From Datnioides undecimradiatus (taxonomy: Eukaryota; Chordata; Actinopteri; Lobotiformes; Datnioididae): 64,000 bases of DNA. Location: positions 3,091,001 to 3,155,000 of the forward strand of contig WARS01000054.1 of the NCBI GenBank assembly GCA_008933995.1, read 5' to 3'. Positions 1-13,689 of this stretch are shown here, piece after piece. The notes below the pieces were generated by a model. The model was not told the DNA's origin. It was given only the letters and a program-made list of their open reading frames with translations, and did no database searches. Every line of letters begins with the position of its first letter. Position 1 is the stretch's first letter. Position numbers and translations under genes: made by a program.

Positions 1-1398
1 CAGTGAAAATAGAAGCGAGCCAATAACCTGATCATGTAGAGGCACATCTGCATCAACAGCTCCATCAGCGCCGCTTCCGTGCGACGTGCTGTATGCAAAG
101 CTGTTCTTATGTAATTCTCTGATTTTAGTCTGCTGAACTCTGCAGGACCTCCCGGTTTACACCAGGCACGCCGAGCTGCAGTGGTTTGTGATTTCTGTGA
201 CGTGTGCGATCAGTTTGGCAAGAGGAGGGTGACCTTTTACCTATCACACAGGACCCCAGAGTGCAGCTGGAGCAGGAGGGGTGACTCTGACGGTTGGTAA
301 CAAAGGTTGATGGCGAGTAGAGACCGGGGTCAGAGTGTCTGCTCTCCTGTCAGCAGGCAGCCAGGCAGCAGCAGACCTAACATCTACGCGTAGGTTATTA
401 TCTGTTTATCTGTGTCAGAGAATACAGTGGCACCTTATCAAAGCAGTCAGCATCTGAGCCTCTGACAGTTCAGCTCAGGCTGACTGAGAAACTGAGATGC
501 AGCCCTGAATGTTTTACAGCATCCTCCAAATCCCTGTAATATGAGGATATGGTGATCAGTCCGGCAGACGTTGAACAGGGCTGGAATTCTGTCTGACAGC
601 CTGATTGTGCTGTTACAAAATCAAATATTCAGGCCGACTAAATGGATGAGCAGATCCCCGGCGGTAGGATGAGGTCTGGTTTGCACACAGAGGCAGAATG
701 TTGCATAAGGGCGTTGCTGTGTGTGTTGTTTCTGACTCTCCTTATCTGTGCGCCGCTGTTCGCAGCGGTGAGGCTCACGGGGCACTGACCCAGTGCCAGT
801 GCTATGGTACATACACTTTTATTATCAGCCTAAATACACGAGATCCATCGCAAACGCACACGTCACTCGCACCACGTGTGGTTTCGTCTCTCTGAAGCAT
901 GTGGAAACCCCTCTCTGAGTCACAGGCCAGGGGTTATCGCTAGCCAGGACAGTATGACATTTTGGTGCATCGGAGATTAAGAGGACTGAAGCGATTCCAA
1001 AATGAAGCATTTTCATTCAGGAAAGTTATGAAAACCTGCTTAAAAGCTATGATGTGTTTATAAATTCTTTTAACTTGCATCTGTAACCGGATTTTAAAAT
1101 GAAAATGAAATGTTTTTTTAGTGCATTATGTTCAGGATAAACTGGAAAGGGCAGAAAGTCTGAGCTCAACAAAGGCTGAAAGAGCAACGAATGCAGAGGA
1201 GAGGACATGAGGATCAAAAGTAATTTTATAATAATGTTTATTTTAACATCGCTATAAATCTTTTTTTATTTTTTATGAAGAGCTGATAAGATGTTGCATG
1301 ATGCATGAGTTGGAAATGAAGCAGTAAGTCCAAAAAAGGAAACCGTGGCTCTCCTGCAAGACAGCAAGAGCAGATATGTGATATCTGATGCTGATTAT

Positions 1399-1418
1399 AG
1401 ACAGACAGACAGACAGAC

Positions 1419-1473
<55 letters not shown>

Positions 1474-1504
1474 CAGACAGACAGAGAGACACAGACAGAC
1501 AGAC

Positions 1505-1535
<31 letters not shown>

Positions 1536-1574
1536 GAGACACAGACAGACAGAGAGACAGACAGACAGACAGAC

Positions 1575-1627
<53 letters not shown>

Positions 1628-1800
1628 CAGACAGACAGACAGAGAGACAGACAGACAGACAGAGAGACAGACAGACAGACAGAGATAGAGACAGACAGAC
1701 AGACAGGCAGACAGAGAGAGACAGACAGACAGACAGGCAGACAGAGAGAGACAGACAGACAGACAGACACACAGAGAGAGACACAGAGAGAGAGAGAGAG
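1399..1800. repeat. Long (CAGA/GA)n tetranucleotide-type array
   Basis: About 400 bp composed of CAGACAGA units alternating with GAGAGA blocks, with one CAGG variant cluster. The array leaves several frames open on both strands (Arg/Gln/Thr/Asp on +, Ser/Leu/Cys/Val on -), which are artefacts. A smaller related array lies at 1925-1988. Confidence 0.95.
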
Positions 1801-1924
1801 GCTGCAAATCCAGCTGTTTCCTCTTCTGTGTCTGTCCTGTTTAGCTGCTCGGTCAGCATGCTCACGCTGCCAGTTCCAAAGGCTTGTTAAGATTGTTTCT
1901 TTTCATGCAGACCAGTCAGCTAAC

Positions 1925-1988
1925 AGGCAGGCATGCAGGCAGACAGACAGACAGACAGAAAGACAGGCAGACAGACAGACAGACAGAC
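1925..1988. repeat. (CAGA)n array, second block
   Basis: CAGG/CAGA tetranucleotide repeats of the same kind as the block 125 bp upstream. Confidence 0.9.
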
Positions 1989-3626
1989 TCCTCATTCAGC
2001 TCATTGAACATTCTTTCCCTCTCATCAGTTGAATTCAGGTACATTGAGGTGTAGACGGCCTCGGGGTTTGACACGATGACTGGTTTCCATTCAAACACAT
2101 CTGTCTCACACCAATCAGTCCTGACATGTTTTGGGTCAGTTAGCATGCGACGGTGACACAAACTCAGGTGCTGATCAGTTGATACAATTTCCTGATTTTT
2201 TTAAACATATAATATTGTTTTATGTTCTTTTATTCCCGGCTGATGAATCACAGCATCCCTGATTTCATTGATCGTTATACAAACCAGTGTTCCACAATGA
2301 GTTACACTCATTTGATCATGACAGGCCACCATACATCCCTAAAAATTCCAGCCTTGGCGGTGACGGTGGTGTTGTTTTCATGCTTTTTTTGAGTCTGTGT
2401 GTTTGTGTCATCACGCATCGTGCAGCACTGAAGCAGGGCCTCCAGCATCTACTGCCCCAGAAGCAGTTTTGAGTGCTGCTGCAGGGGTCTGCATGGTAAC
2501 CACTGAGCAGGCTGCTCGTTGGTCAGAATGTCAACAGGTTTGCGGGCACCCCGCTGGTGTGATCACACTCTGATTTCATTTTTGTAGCAACACATCAGGT
2601 TTGGATGAAACCTCTTCGTCCTAAGAGCGTGCTTGCATGGGGAGTGGAGCACGTCGCAGACTAAACATCAGATGATTGCTCTGCTCACTACCTCCACAGG
2701 GTTCCTCTGAATGAAAAGAATGCCATGTAGGTTTCCTCTGTGACCACAGACTGCCTCCGTGTGACCTCACACTGGTTAACACATATTCAACCTGAGAGGG
2801 GAAGTGAACCAGAGAATTCAGCTGTTCGAATGTGAAACTTCACTTTCACACCAGCGGTCCACAGAATGGGCTACGAGCGTGTCTTGGCTGCCGCCTTGGC
2901 TCAGTCGTCGCTCTGTTCTCACAGGGTGGATTTTCTGACCGTTTCAGATCCAGTGTGGAAATCTGGGAATGTGAAAAATGGGAAGAAGCACAGTATGTAG
3001 AGAGGGAGAGGAGCGAGTGCTGCGGTGAGGACAGAAGACACTTCCTGTGGAGACCCCTCAGGACAATAAAACAAGGCCAGACTTTAGATGGAGAAGATGT
3101 TTGTCCTTTCTCTTGGAGCAGTGATAAAACTCTGAGAACATGTCGGCTGTCAAGCACTCCTTTATTTATAGCCCTGTGTTATCTCGTGTCTCTCAAAAAG
3201 GCAAAGACACACACCACACTGAAAGTACACACACCCTGTTTTCTCCTGCGTGTCTCTGGTTTGTAGCTGAGCCTCAGTGTGTGTCTCTCTCTGTCACACA
3301 CAGCAGTGAGCAGTGGTATGCGTGGGCTAACCAGCATTGGATGTTTTACTGTTGAGTCATACTCGGCTTCTCACTATGCTGCCATGTCCTCCGAGCGCCG
3401 TGCATCTCCTTGTACCTTCTCGTCGATGTGCACGGAGGCTGCGATGTACGCCAGGCTTTTGTTTACGCTGCACGTTATCTGAGTGCTGCCTGCATGTGTC
3501 AGCACACTCATCCCTAGATTACCCATTCAAGTTCAAACAGGTGTGTCATTGATAAAGATGATATTTCACGGTGTATATTATCTGTTTGTGGGCCTGTCCA
3601 GCAGGGACCATGGAAACCACAGCAAC

Positions 3627-3634
3627 TGACGTCA
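3627..3634. promoter_or_regulatory. Full CRE palindrome TGACGTCA
   Basis: An exact 8-bp cAMP-response element. A second exact copy is at 7324-7331. Chance occurrence is possible in 17 kb, and neither has a visible promoter context. Confidence 0.3.
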
Positions 3635-4084
3635 CTTCCTGTCTTGCCTCTGTTCCGTTAGCTTTGACCCTGTGCACTCTTTTTCATAAAACAATTTTCA
3701 TCAGTCTTCCTGTGGTATTCATATTCTGAGATATATTAATATACCACAGTGAACACACTATTTTATTAGAATTCAAAGCATTTTTGATTCAATAAAGTTA
3801 GACGTGTCCAGGGGCAAGTGATGTTTAATCATGTTGTCATGAACATCGATGAAGATTTCCAACAGTGGAGAACCTCAGAGAGTCGACAGGCATGAAGACA
3901 GATGTAGAACGTTCTTTGTTTCTGCAGGAACATTAGTGTCACCATTGAACACCATTGATAACAGACTGGTATGCGTAAGGAAGTTAACATCAAATAACCC
4001 TCATGTTTCATGCATTTTTATTTCTAATCTTATTTATCTGCACTATTGCACTGAATATTTGACCTGCTGAGTGGCCTGCAGTGC

Positions 4085-4740
4085 TGTATTTGGAGACAGC
4101 TGGGGGTTATGTGCTATTCTGGAACCTGGATGTTGGGGTCTTAATACTTTTTCTAGGCCCTTCTTTTGTAATCTAGCTTCATGACGTTCTGCAAGGGCTG
4201 ACAGCCAGTCATTTTGGATGCAGTACGCACAGCTTTGCCTTTGAGTCTCCTGTTGTTGATGACCAGGGAAGGTTGTCTCCCCAGCACCTACGAAAGTCCA
4301 CCATCTGTGTTTTGGAATCATTTAAGTCAAAGTTTGCATCACACCAGTCCACCAGGGATAGAACCTCACTCCTCTAAGCTGATTCATCGTCATTGGAGAT
4401 CAAACCTATGAATGCGGAGTCATCTGTGAACTTCAACATCTCGACAGACTCATTTGGACACCAAGTAAGGGAGTGGAGATACTACACATCCCTGTGGAGT
4501 CCCAGGGCTAACGGTTTTGGATTTGGATGAAGTTTGACCTGCTTCTTCTCCAACAAAGACCCAGGAACTGTTCTACAATACAGAACCCTTCCATAGGTGC
4601 TCGGGGGCCTCTATGGGCAGGCACAGTGAAACTGCATCATCAACAGGCCTGTTTGCTCCATATACAAACTGATAGGGCAGTGGTACAACACTGCAGAGAT
4701 GGTTCCACACCAGACATAAGAAGATTTTCTCAATAACAGT
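4085..4740 (-). mobile_element. Decayed LINE fragment (reverse transcriptase region)
   Basis: On the minus strand, translation in broken frames gives pieces typical of fish non-LTR retrotransposons: FADDSAFIGLISNDDESAY (the FADD polymerase motif) followed by VDWCDANFDLNDSKTQMVDF (the W-C-N-L-N-K-T-VDF block). Stops and frameshifts are frequent, so it is dead. The family (L2/Rex-like) is uncertain. Confidence 0.75.
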
Positions 4741-6091
4741 CTGTGCTCATGTGGCCAGCTTTGGTCGGGGTTCTCTGGTTCTTTGAACATCTCCATGAAA
4801 ACAGGCAAACTCATGTGCAGGGTAGCAGATCATAGCAGATCCGAGCCTGCAGCCATCCTGCTGTTGTGCTGACGCAGCGAGATTCTTACCTGATGCTCCC
4901 TGATTAAAAACAGGGAAGCAGCAGGCTCTGATACAACAGACAAAAACGAATCTGCTTTAGGAGCAGAAAGTTAAGTCCATCGAGCGGATTCACTCCAGTA
5001 TCAGGGGTGACATGATTTGTTTTGGTGTGAGTTATAAATTGAAAACTCAAGGTCCTGTCTTCAGAGTGAAGCTTGTTTACCTGCCTCTGTTTGTACTGTT
5101 GCCTGTTGAGCTGATGTTGTAATGCACCAGGACAGTCTGTTGTGATGTTCACTGTAGTAGCAGGGCAGTTGTGAGTGTTGCTGTCTGGAGCTGAGACCTT
5201 GAGTCATAGCTCCTCCTAAAATGACAAAATGATTAAAGGCACAAGATACAAAGTCTTTATTAGTTAGTTTTAAAGCTCTTGGAGCCAGATGAGCTGTTTC
5301 TACTCCTCATGCTAAGCTAGGCTAACCACCTCCTGACTCAGGAGACAAATACTGATCGGTCAAAGTTTATTTTCCAAAATATGAACTATTCCTTCCAAGG
5401 AGGTATGAAGTTGGGCCAAGTGTGGATGTCATCAGTGGAGTGCCAGCCATAGGTTGAACAGCTTTTGTTTTACATTTAACACTTGAATCTACACTAACTG
5501 TGGAAACCACAATCCACTGTTTAGCAGTTTATTTTCCATGATTTTTAATAATTCCACGTCAGCATGATTGTGCCTTGGAATCATTTTCTTCCTTTTGCAT
5601 TGGAAGACATTGTGGTTTGTGGAAGGACTGCTTTAAATCTCACTGGACAGGTAAATAGTATAAAAGTCCATCTCGTCCTGTGGAGTGGAGCACACAGAGT
5701 GACGCAGACATGATTCATGCGCTGAATGTTGACACTGCCGTACACTGTTGTGCTCTGTTGTTAGGTTGTGCCTCTTGCCAAGTGCTCTGCAAGGAGAGTC
5801 GACTGAATAGCAGTTGTGGGTGGTCACATTACAGTAATGTCACTTCAGCCAGTTATGAAAAGGAACTGCATGACTTTATTATATTATTCACTCTGAATAT
5901 CTGCTGTGTTTGTGTCTTGTCATCATCTAATACTGACTATGTGCATGTGAATTCATTTAATTAGCCCTAAAAACAAGGAATCTAAATGCATTATTGAAAC
6001 TATATCTTCAATCAGTGTACGCCTTTCAACTTAAATACATGAAACCCTGTAAAAGCAGATCAACGACTGCGAAGTAAAGAAGTTCAAAGGG

Positions 6092-6362
6092 AGAGCTGGG
6101 TGATGGACACAATTGAAATTCCCTATCCCATGAATATCATTTTTGCGACAATGTCATACTGATGCTTTTGGTAAATCATATCATAAATAATCCTAAATAA
6201 TGTGGATATAATGACAAAGTTTGGTGAGTTCTGAATATTGCATAATTATACTTCAATTCAGCCTATAAGAGCAGGAAAAGATGACAGCATCTTGATAATA
6301 GGTTACCCATATCTCGTCCCATATCACTGTATCAATATAGAATCTACGTAGAACCCAGCCCT
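6092..6362. mobile_element. MITE, hAT-like
   Basis: A 271-bp AT-rich element with inverted ends: AGAGCTGGG at the left and CCCAGCCCT at the right, the GGGCTGGG terminus being common in fish non-autonomous hAT elements. Flanking TTCAAAG and CTTAAAG may be a degenerate 8-bp target duplication. No coding capacity. Confidence 0.6.
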
Positions 6363-7323
6363 AGCTTAAAGAGTGTTTCAAGGGAATGACTGACTTCCCT
6401 TGTCTAATCTTTATGTACAGGGCATTGCAAAGTCTTCTGGCAATATTAGCAAAGACCCTGTTTTTGCTACAGTCAAGAGGGTGTCACCCCAGAGTCTCAG
6501 AGCAGGCTCCAGCGTGATGATGTTGATGTAAGATGTAGATATAATTTGTATCCTCTATCTTCTGTGTGATAAGAAAGAAGCTGAGCTGTACCTAAAGCTC
6601 AGGGGCAGCCACTGTAAACATGATAAAGCAGGAGTGTGGAGGTCATGCCTGTTCGGAGCCTGGTAACAGTAGCAACAGGGTTTTTGTAGGAGTGTCACAT
6701 GAGCAGCAGGAGCAGAGAGAATGGCAGCGTGAATGGTCTGCTGCTGGACCACTGACTCAGCTCACTCCTCGAACCTCAAATCAGGATCAAACACATCGTT
6801 CAGACTTTCTGTGTTTGATGTGTGCAGGTCAGGTTGATCTGGCTGATTTGAGATCAGACTGATGAACATATGGTGGACCGAACAAAACCAGCTTTCAGTA
6901 TTGTGCCTGATTAACTGGAAGCATAATGGACACCAGCTGACTGGAGGACGACGAGTGGTGTTAAAAGCCCCCAAATACCAGAGGACTGAAGGTGGTTGTG
7001 ATTCTGGGTCAGGGTCATGTACATCTGTATGTATATATGCACAAAGACCCAGGCCAACGTGGGCGGATGATGACGTTTGCGTCACGCAGACACGGGAATT
7101 ATGAATTAGCCTTTAGACTCCACGCTCCCCACACTCCCTGCAGGCAGAGACACATGTAGATCCAGAATCTACTGCGGAGCAAAACATGTAGAAATCCACA
7201 GAAGAAGAGCTGGAATGATAATTATGAGCTGGTAGAACATCATTTCGCAGCTCTCTGCTCGTATTTCATTCATTTTGCTGAGAATAAGGAATTTGTCAGA
7301 CGCAGGCCAGCGCTTCAGCTCCA

Positions 7324-7331
7324 TGACGTCA
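7324..7331. promoter_or_regulatory. Full CRE palindrome TGACGTCA
   Basis: Second exact CRE, in a segment with several CpGs (7300-7450). Regulatory activity is not shown by sequence alone. Confidence 0.3.
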
Positions 7332-9739
7332 GTGCGAACCCAAAGGAAAGGTCCTTTTTTCAGAACGTCTCTCTGTGTTGGAGCTGCTGAAAGTCTCTCT
7401 GGGACGCCTTTGTTGAGTCGGCACCGTCAGCGTCTTCAATCACGTTGATAATTAAGCGCCCTCACACTGCTGCTGGGAGATCTGATGAGTCATATCCTAC
7501 AGGGGTGCCTGTATAATCACATCTCTGTGGAATTTGCCGTGCTTGTGTGTGCGTGCGTGTGTAATTATGTGTGCAACAGTAATTGCCCAGCGTATCAATG
7601 TATCTACTGTAAACACTCTTTCTCTCAGCATAAAGGCTGTTGTGGTTGAGCGGCAGCTAAAGCCTGACTGTAGAGGTCACATGTGAGTGCGACTTTGTCT
7701 GGCGCAACGGCTCCCACGCTTTTATTACAGTAATCCCTCCAAAAATACACTCCCCACTCCCTGACAACTCAACCTATCAAAGGTAAACACGCATTGTGCA
7801 CAGCACCTCAGAGCTGGAAGGAAACAAATCCTGTTAGCAGCCCTGAGTCACTCCAAACTCTGACAAAGTCTGTTCTGATTTGCTGTTTCAGTGTATGGCA
7901 AGAACTCAAAAGCCACCACACACAGGTGAATGAATCGATTTTCCCAGATTCCGTTTAATTTTTTCACAAATTGGACATTCCGTGTTTCCGAACTCTGTGT
8001 TTTACAATTTAAAGGGGACATGTTAATAACATTAACAGGGTGCAGTTGTCTCATAGTGAGCTTTGCAGCCTGTCTCCTGGCTAACATCTCGCTCAGTGCT
8101 CGACCAGTTTCATACCAACTTTCCCCTTTAAGCTCAGTTTTAACATCTGGAGGATGTTAATTTGGTGGTGGGGGATGAATAAAAGTGCATCAAAATAAAA
8201 TCAGACTAATGACGAATTATTTGAATGATGAATATGAATGAATGTAACGTAACACCATTTATCAAACAGATGCACTGTGGGACGTGCAGCGCTGAACACG
8301 CAGGGTGAGCGGGTCTGTCGGAGATGACGCTCAGGTTCAGGCGGCACAGAATTTCTGACTGACAGAGTCAGTCATCTGCCTCAGCGTTCAGTTCAATTGC
8401 AGCAATATTTTGCTTTATAGGCATTTACATTTTGAATCTCAAATACTGGGCTGTGTGTGTGTGCTTTCTGCATCAGGGAAGCCGTGGGGCCCTGCAGATG
8501 ATGTGGGTTGTAAGTTGAATGGCGAGTGCAGCCACAAGATCAAAGACACATCCACTGGTTACTAATGTAATCCTGCGCTGGTTATTATCCAAGTGTGACA
8601 GTACAAGGGGTTGTTGTGGCATCTGATGCAGGCGGCAGCGCGTTGACATGCAGCCCCGCTGTGGAGCTGACCCATTAAGAATCAGTGACTTAGCCCAACA
8701 CAATCATTTGGTTATCAATGTTGGTAGCGCATGGATACATGAGGAGAAACTCCTGATATTATTGTAAATGTTACAATGTAATATAACATTAATTTTAACA
8801 TTAGTTGTTATGTGATTACTTTCAGTACTATGTCAAAGGAGAGAGAGACAGAGAGAGAGAGAGATTATGTCGTCTTTGTGTGCTAACAAACCTATCCTGA
8901 CAGCTCTGAAATCACAAAGGCTGCCGTTGACTCGCCCACTGGCAGGAGGATATGCTCCACAGTGTGTTTGACTTATTCAATGCTGAATTACACCTACGGC
9001 ACAGTGGACAGTTGAGGTCTACTGAAATGTGTCGGTGGGTGATTTCACGCACGCTGGGACAGAACCGTGAGGCACGAACAGCGGCCAGTTACCGGTCGGT
9101 CGTGGTCGTTAAAGATACAGAATTGAGGCTGAGTGCAGATTGTAACAACAGTGTGGCAGGAGTTTGTGTTGACATGAGTGTTTTTAAGTGAATTATCATC
9201 GATCACCTGACTGATGTTTGAGCATCCTGGTTGGATTAACCTGCTGGGCCCATGTTGTGTGAACTGTCCTCGTAAGTGATCCCGGCCCCCACTTTAACAC
9301 TATACACGTAAAGGTCCCCATTTGTCTGTAGTGTTGGGTCAGGAGGGCTGCTTGTTCTTCACTGGACCTGCTCATTCTAGCACTCATTCTTTCCATCTAC
9401 TGCTCATCAGCTTGATTCTTGCTTCCGTCCTCTGGTGCAAAGGATTGGTGAAGAAACTCGTGTACTTCCTGTTGCAGAGACGTTCTGTGTGCGATTGTAG
9501 AAACTGGATGAACTGTTGCACAAAGAATCTCTGTCTCTGTAGTTCTTTACACAGCTGATGTTCCTCAGGTATGTGAAGCTGCATAGCTCACACACTTTTC
9601 ATCTGCACAGGAAATGCGTGTGCGTGATGCTATTTTTAGGCACTCATCTACACGACTGTAACAGAAAACAGCATGGATCCGGCATATGAACGCCTATTGT
9701 AACTGGATCTTTGACAGTGAGTGTTTTAGAAGTCACTGC

Positions 9740-9872
9740 TCTCAAACTAGATGCAGGTTCACCGAGGCTCAGCTCTGTCCGGCGGCCAGCTCTGCGACCG
9801 TGCCTGTAGCTGTAGTGGCTTGTTGTGATAGAGCCCGAGCCTGCTGCCACTTCGTGTGCGCAGCCGGTGGAA
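9740..9872 (+). promoter_or_regulatory. Speculative 5' UTR exon / CpG-richer segment
   Basis: The segment has more CpG and G+C than its surroundings and ends at GAA|GTGAGT, a near-consensus splice donor. It lies 7.2 kb upstream of exon 1. No TATA box or initiator is evident, so this is a weak candidate for a non-coding first exon of akap13. Confidence 0.2.
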
Positions 9873-10993
9873 GTGAGTGACACTGCAGCTCTGTGTGCAG
9901 CGGAGTAGAATGGCTGCCGTGCACCACAGCTGAAAGCAGGAGGTTGGTTTGCATTAGCAGCTGCTGCGCCTCGCTGTCTCCCTGCTTCTCCCTCTGCTCC
10001 TTCCCTCCACTCTCTATCTCTCTCCCTTTCTCTTTCGGTCTCCCTCCCCTTCTCTGTCTCATTCCTTCCATACCAGACATAACTTCTGGCCAGCTGAGTT
10101 AGTCTCCAGCCTCTCGCTGTACTTCTCTGTAAAAGAACAGCCAGAGTCAGCATTCAGTTGTATAACACATAATTACAACAAGTTGTGGAAACATAGCCCC
10201 CTCTCCGCTCCTCTCACCACAACCAAAAGTGTGTGTGTGTATGTGTGTGTGTGCGCATGCACATTTTTGCATGCACAAATGTGGCCTAGCGTATATCTGA
10301 CTCAGAGTGTGTCCTGTTGCATTTGGCCTGCGCCGTTTGTACAGTAAAACTGTGTATTGAAAAGTCCAGAGGCCAGATAAATGTGTTCATACACACACAG
10401 ACAGGGATGAGGAATAAGCAGATACATCGCTGTCTAAGATTTGTAAAGCTTTGATGAACTGGAGATCACTGTGGGACTGGACGCGTGTGCGTGACATGTC
10501 GGAACGTCTGCTGTGATGTTGTGTTGTGCCGACCAGGAGGGGTTGTTTTCACGCACGGCTGTGACTATTTGCAGCTCTTGTATCATTACGTGTATCTGTG
10601 GAGATGTCCCGAGCTGATCCCAAGGAGCAACCTAAAATAAAGCCGACCAATCGGATCCTTTTTGACTGAACTCTGTGTTTCGTCACCACAGCCTGCCGGT
10701 GCTGCGGCGCTGCTCCTTCTAATGACGAGCGTGCGCAGATTAGGATCGCTTTGATCCACATTCGAGTCGGAACTCAACAGAACTCTCACTGTAATAGATG
10801 TCTGTCATCACTGAGCGAAACATTCTGATAGCAATTTAGTTCAGTGGAAATGACAGATGCAGGCATGTCAGCTGCTGCTTATTAATGTTCATTTCATCAG
10901 TAATTTGATTACAGATGAGCGGCTGGTGATGTTTATGTGCTCTCTATAGCTGAACGTCTCTTCTCCATCAAAGACTGTCTGAGTACAACATTT

Positions 10994-11046
10994 TAATATA
11001 ATGTAATATAATATAATATAATATAATATAATATAATATAATATAA
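10994..11046. repeat. (TAATA)n pentanucleotide repeat
   Basis: About ten near-perfect AATAT-type pentamer units. Confidence 0.9.
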
Positions 11047-11269
11047 ACAAGACAGTACTAACTGCAAGTTGCAATCTCAACACAGTGAGATGGGTCATAT
11101 CATGTTAGTCATTTTATTTATAAATTTGAATGAAACTCATTTATAGTTTTAACCTTCAAACCTTTTGATTTGCTTTGCTGAGAATTATGTTATTTTACTG
11201 TTTAATCTCTTTAACCTCCAATATTTCCTTTAATGTTGCAACAGAATGAGATTTTCACAGAACAATAAC

Positions 11270-11560
11270 AAACAAGAAATATATATCCGTATATAAATAT
11301 ATATAATGCATATACCAGTAAACTCTATTATGAATTATAACTTGTGATAGGAACTGAAAGACTGAAAAGTGAAATATTTTTAATAACGTAATAAAACATA
11401 ATAAAACAATAATAATGTGGAAGAATTTAGTATTTTTAATAAAACTAACAAGCAGACAAACATGGTTTAATAGACATTTTCAGCTGTAAATATATATATA
11501 TAATATGTGTGTGTATGTATAAATATATATGTGTATATATATATGTCCATGTTGTCAAAA
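11270..11560. repeat. AT-rich region with TA/TATG tracts
   Basis: Several short (TA)n and TATATG tracts in a strongly AT-rich segment. No other structure seen. Confidence 0.7.
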
Positions 11561-11757
11561 CAACAAGCTAAAAGATCCTAAAACAGTCTACTAGCAAAAC
11601 ACACCCCAACCTCTCCCACCCAACTCTCTCTGGTTCAGTTGCATCGTGGGTAATGTCTGTGCCACACTTTGACAGGGAGGAAGAATGTGTGAATTATAGA
11701 ACATCTCTGTTTCTGCAACATGATGAATTCCGGTCAGGACCTCGTATAAAACCCCCC

Positions 11758-11795
11758 GTCCTCCTCCTCCTCCTCCTCCTCCTCTTCCTCTTCCT
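11758..11795. repeat. (TCC)n tract
   Basis: CTCCTCCTCC repeat passing into CTTCCT units; purine/pyrimidine asymmetric. Confidence 0.9.
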
Positions 11796-12688
11796 CATGT
11801 CATGTCTCTTCGGGCTATCTTAAGCTCTTGTTTCTCAGCGCAGCCAATAGACACTGACATCTTAAGTGGCCTGCCTGTTATCATGACACACTGGCTGCCC
11901 TGGAGTCTGCTTAGCTTCCACATGCGGATGCCAGCACACATAATAGCAGTTCCACTGGTACACACACTCAGAGACACACACGCAGAGTTCAGATGGTCCG
12001 GCCTGTGGTCTGTGCCCATGTGTGGTAGTGATTCCAGCAGCATCCTGCCAGGGGGGCAGAGTTTAGGCGCTTTAAGTCGGTTCTGGGGACATGGTGGCTT
12101 TCATGATGGAACAGTTGAGTCAGTGTGAGTGACCTATATATAACATCCAGGCGCGGGTTGTATCTGGACTGTGTCTGCAGGAATATTTCTTCACACACAC
12201 ACGTAGGTGGAGGGATGGAGGCTGGGGAACAGTGACCCAGATGTTGACATGTTACAAGCCCAAGACATGGGGCTACAGTTAAAAGTAAGGATATCACATT
12301 TGGAATTGAGTGTGACTACGGGTACATGAGAATAAATGTCACTGCAGTCATTTCAAATTAAAGCCAACAAACAAACTAATAGAATAATTCTGATATTTTA
12401 TTCGAACATGAAGAAATAGTTTGTTTTGGGGACTACTTTTAGTGGCGGATGAATTCAGATTTGGTGCTGTACTGATATAATTGTTAATTGTTGTTGTTAA
12501 TTGTTAGTTAATACATTAAATGTAGGTTGGGATGGGAGTCAGTGACAAATGAAAATGCAGAATCACCAGATTTATCCATTTAACTTGAACATATATTACA
12601 TAGCACATATATTAAAGTCACATGTGCTGCTTTTAGATGATTATCGGCTAATTGATGTATCAGTTTGGCTCTAGTTAAAAGTTAATTA

Positions 12689-12908
12689 AGGCTACAACTA
12701 ACAATTCATTTTAGATTATTGATTAATCTGTTGATAATATCCTTGATTTATCATGTGGTCCATAAAACATCACATTTAGTTAAACATTTTGTGTTTTAGT
12801 TTCTCAGATGGCATTTCCTTTTGATTTGAAATTTCCACCTTTTTGACAATCGGTTTTCAGCATAGCTGGAGATTATTTTTCCATTGATCAGTAATCTTTC
12901 CAGCTCCA
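12689..12908. mobile_element. MITE relic (fish ACAACTAACGATT-type)
   Basis: The left end (AGGCTACAACTAACAATTCA then TTGATTAATC) and the right end (ATTGATCAGTAATCTTTCCA then GCTCCAG) are near inverted copies. They match the widespread fish non-autonomous element whose ends read GGGCTGCAACTAACGATTA. Internal sequence is strongly decayed. Confidence 0.6.
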
Positions 12909-13689
12909 GTCTGAGCCCTTTACCTCATCATATGTGGCCTTAAATAAGGTCACATTTGTGAGGATAGAACCTGAAACTCCCCTCCCTCTCTCCTCCTCTC
13001 TGTCTTACTTTCTAAGTGGAAAATTCCAAAACCCCAAAGCCTGAAAAGTCAGGAAAGTAATCACAAAGGTGTTTTGGCACAGAACGGGATCCCTGGCATT
13101 TAAGGACAGACACAGAGCAGATGCCAACATCTCTGGAAATGTTTTAAAATGAGCTGCGTCCATATGTGTGTGGACACAATCTACAGAGTCGGCGCCCGTT
13201 TCCTCCACCCTTCTGCTGCTGCAGCATCTGATTGTTTTTATTTGAACCTCTCCTTCCTATATTTAGAGCAGCTTAAAGCCTGATTTATAAAAAGACATGA
13301 TGAAACATTTCTGCCCTTCAGTCTGGAACACTAAACTGGGCAGGATCTCTTTACTGTCAGATATAGAGGCAGAGGTGATAAAGCTATTTATGCTGTGAAG
13401 ACCGCAGCATCATTTGCTTCATTTTCCTGTTCATCAAACCGTTCAGTGAAAAATGAAGACCTGTAAGAAAAAAGAAAACCTCTACGTTGATTTTTAATGA
13501 TGCTCCACTCGATCATTCTGGCTCTCATTTCATATTTCACTCATCTGTATCTCTGTCACTATTAAGTGATCTCTCAACTTTGTGTGTGTGTTCTGTAGAA
13601 GCAGCTCTAGAAGTGGGCTTTGGGAACAGATTGATCTCAAATGAACCCCTGCTGTGGGACGAGAGGGTGGGCGGGCTAAGTAGCAGGCG

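Noticed and set aside
1238..2032. Long open frames (up to 214 codons) on both strands
   Set aside because: They are translations of the CAGA/GA simple repeat, with no protein features.
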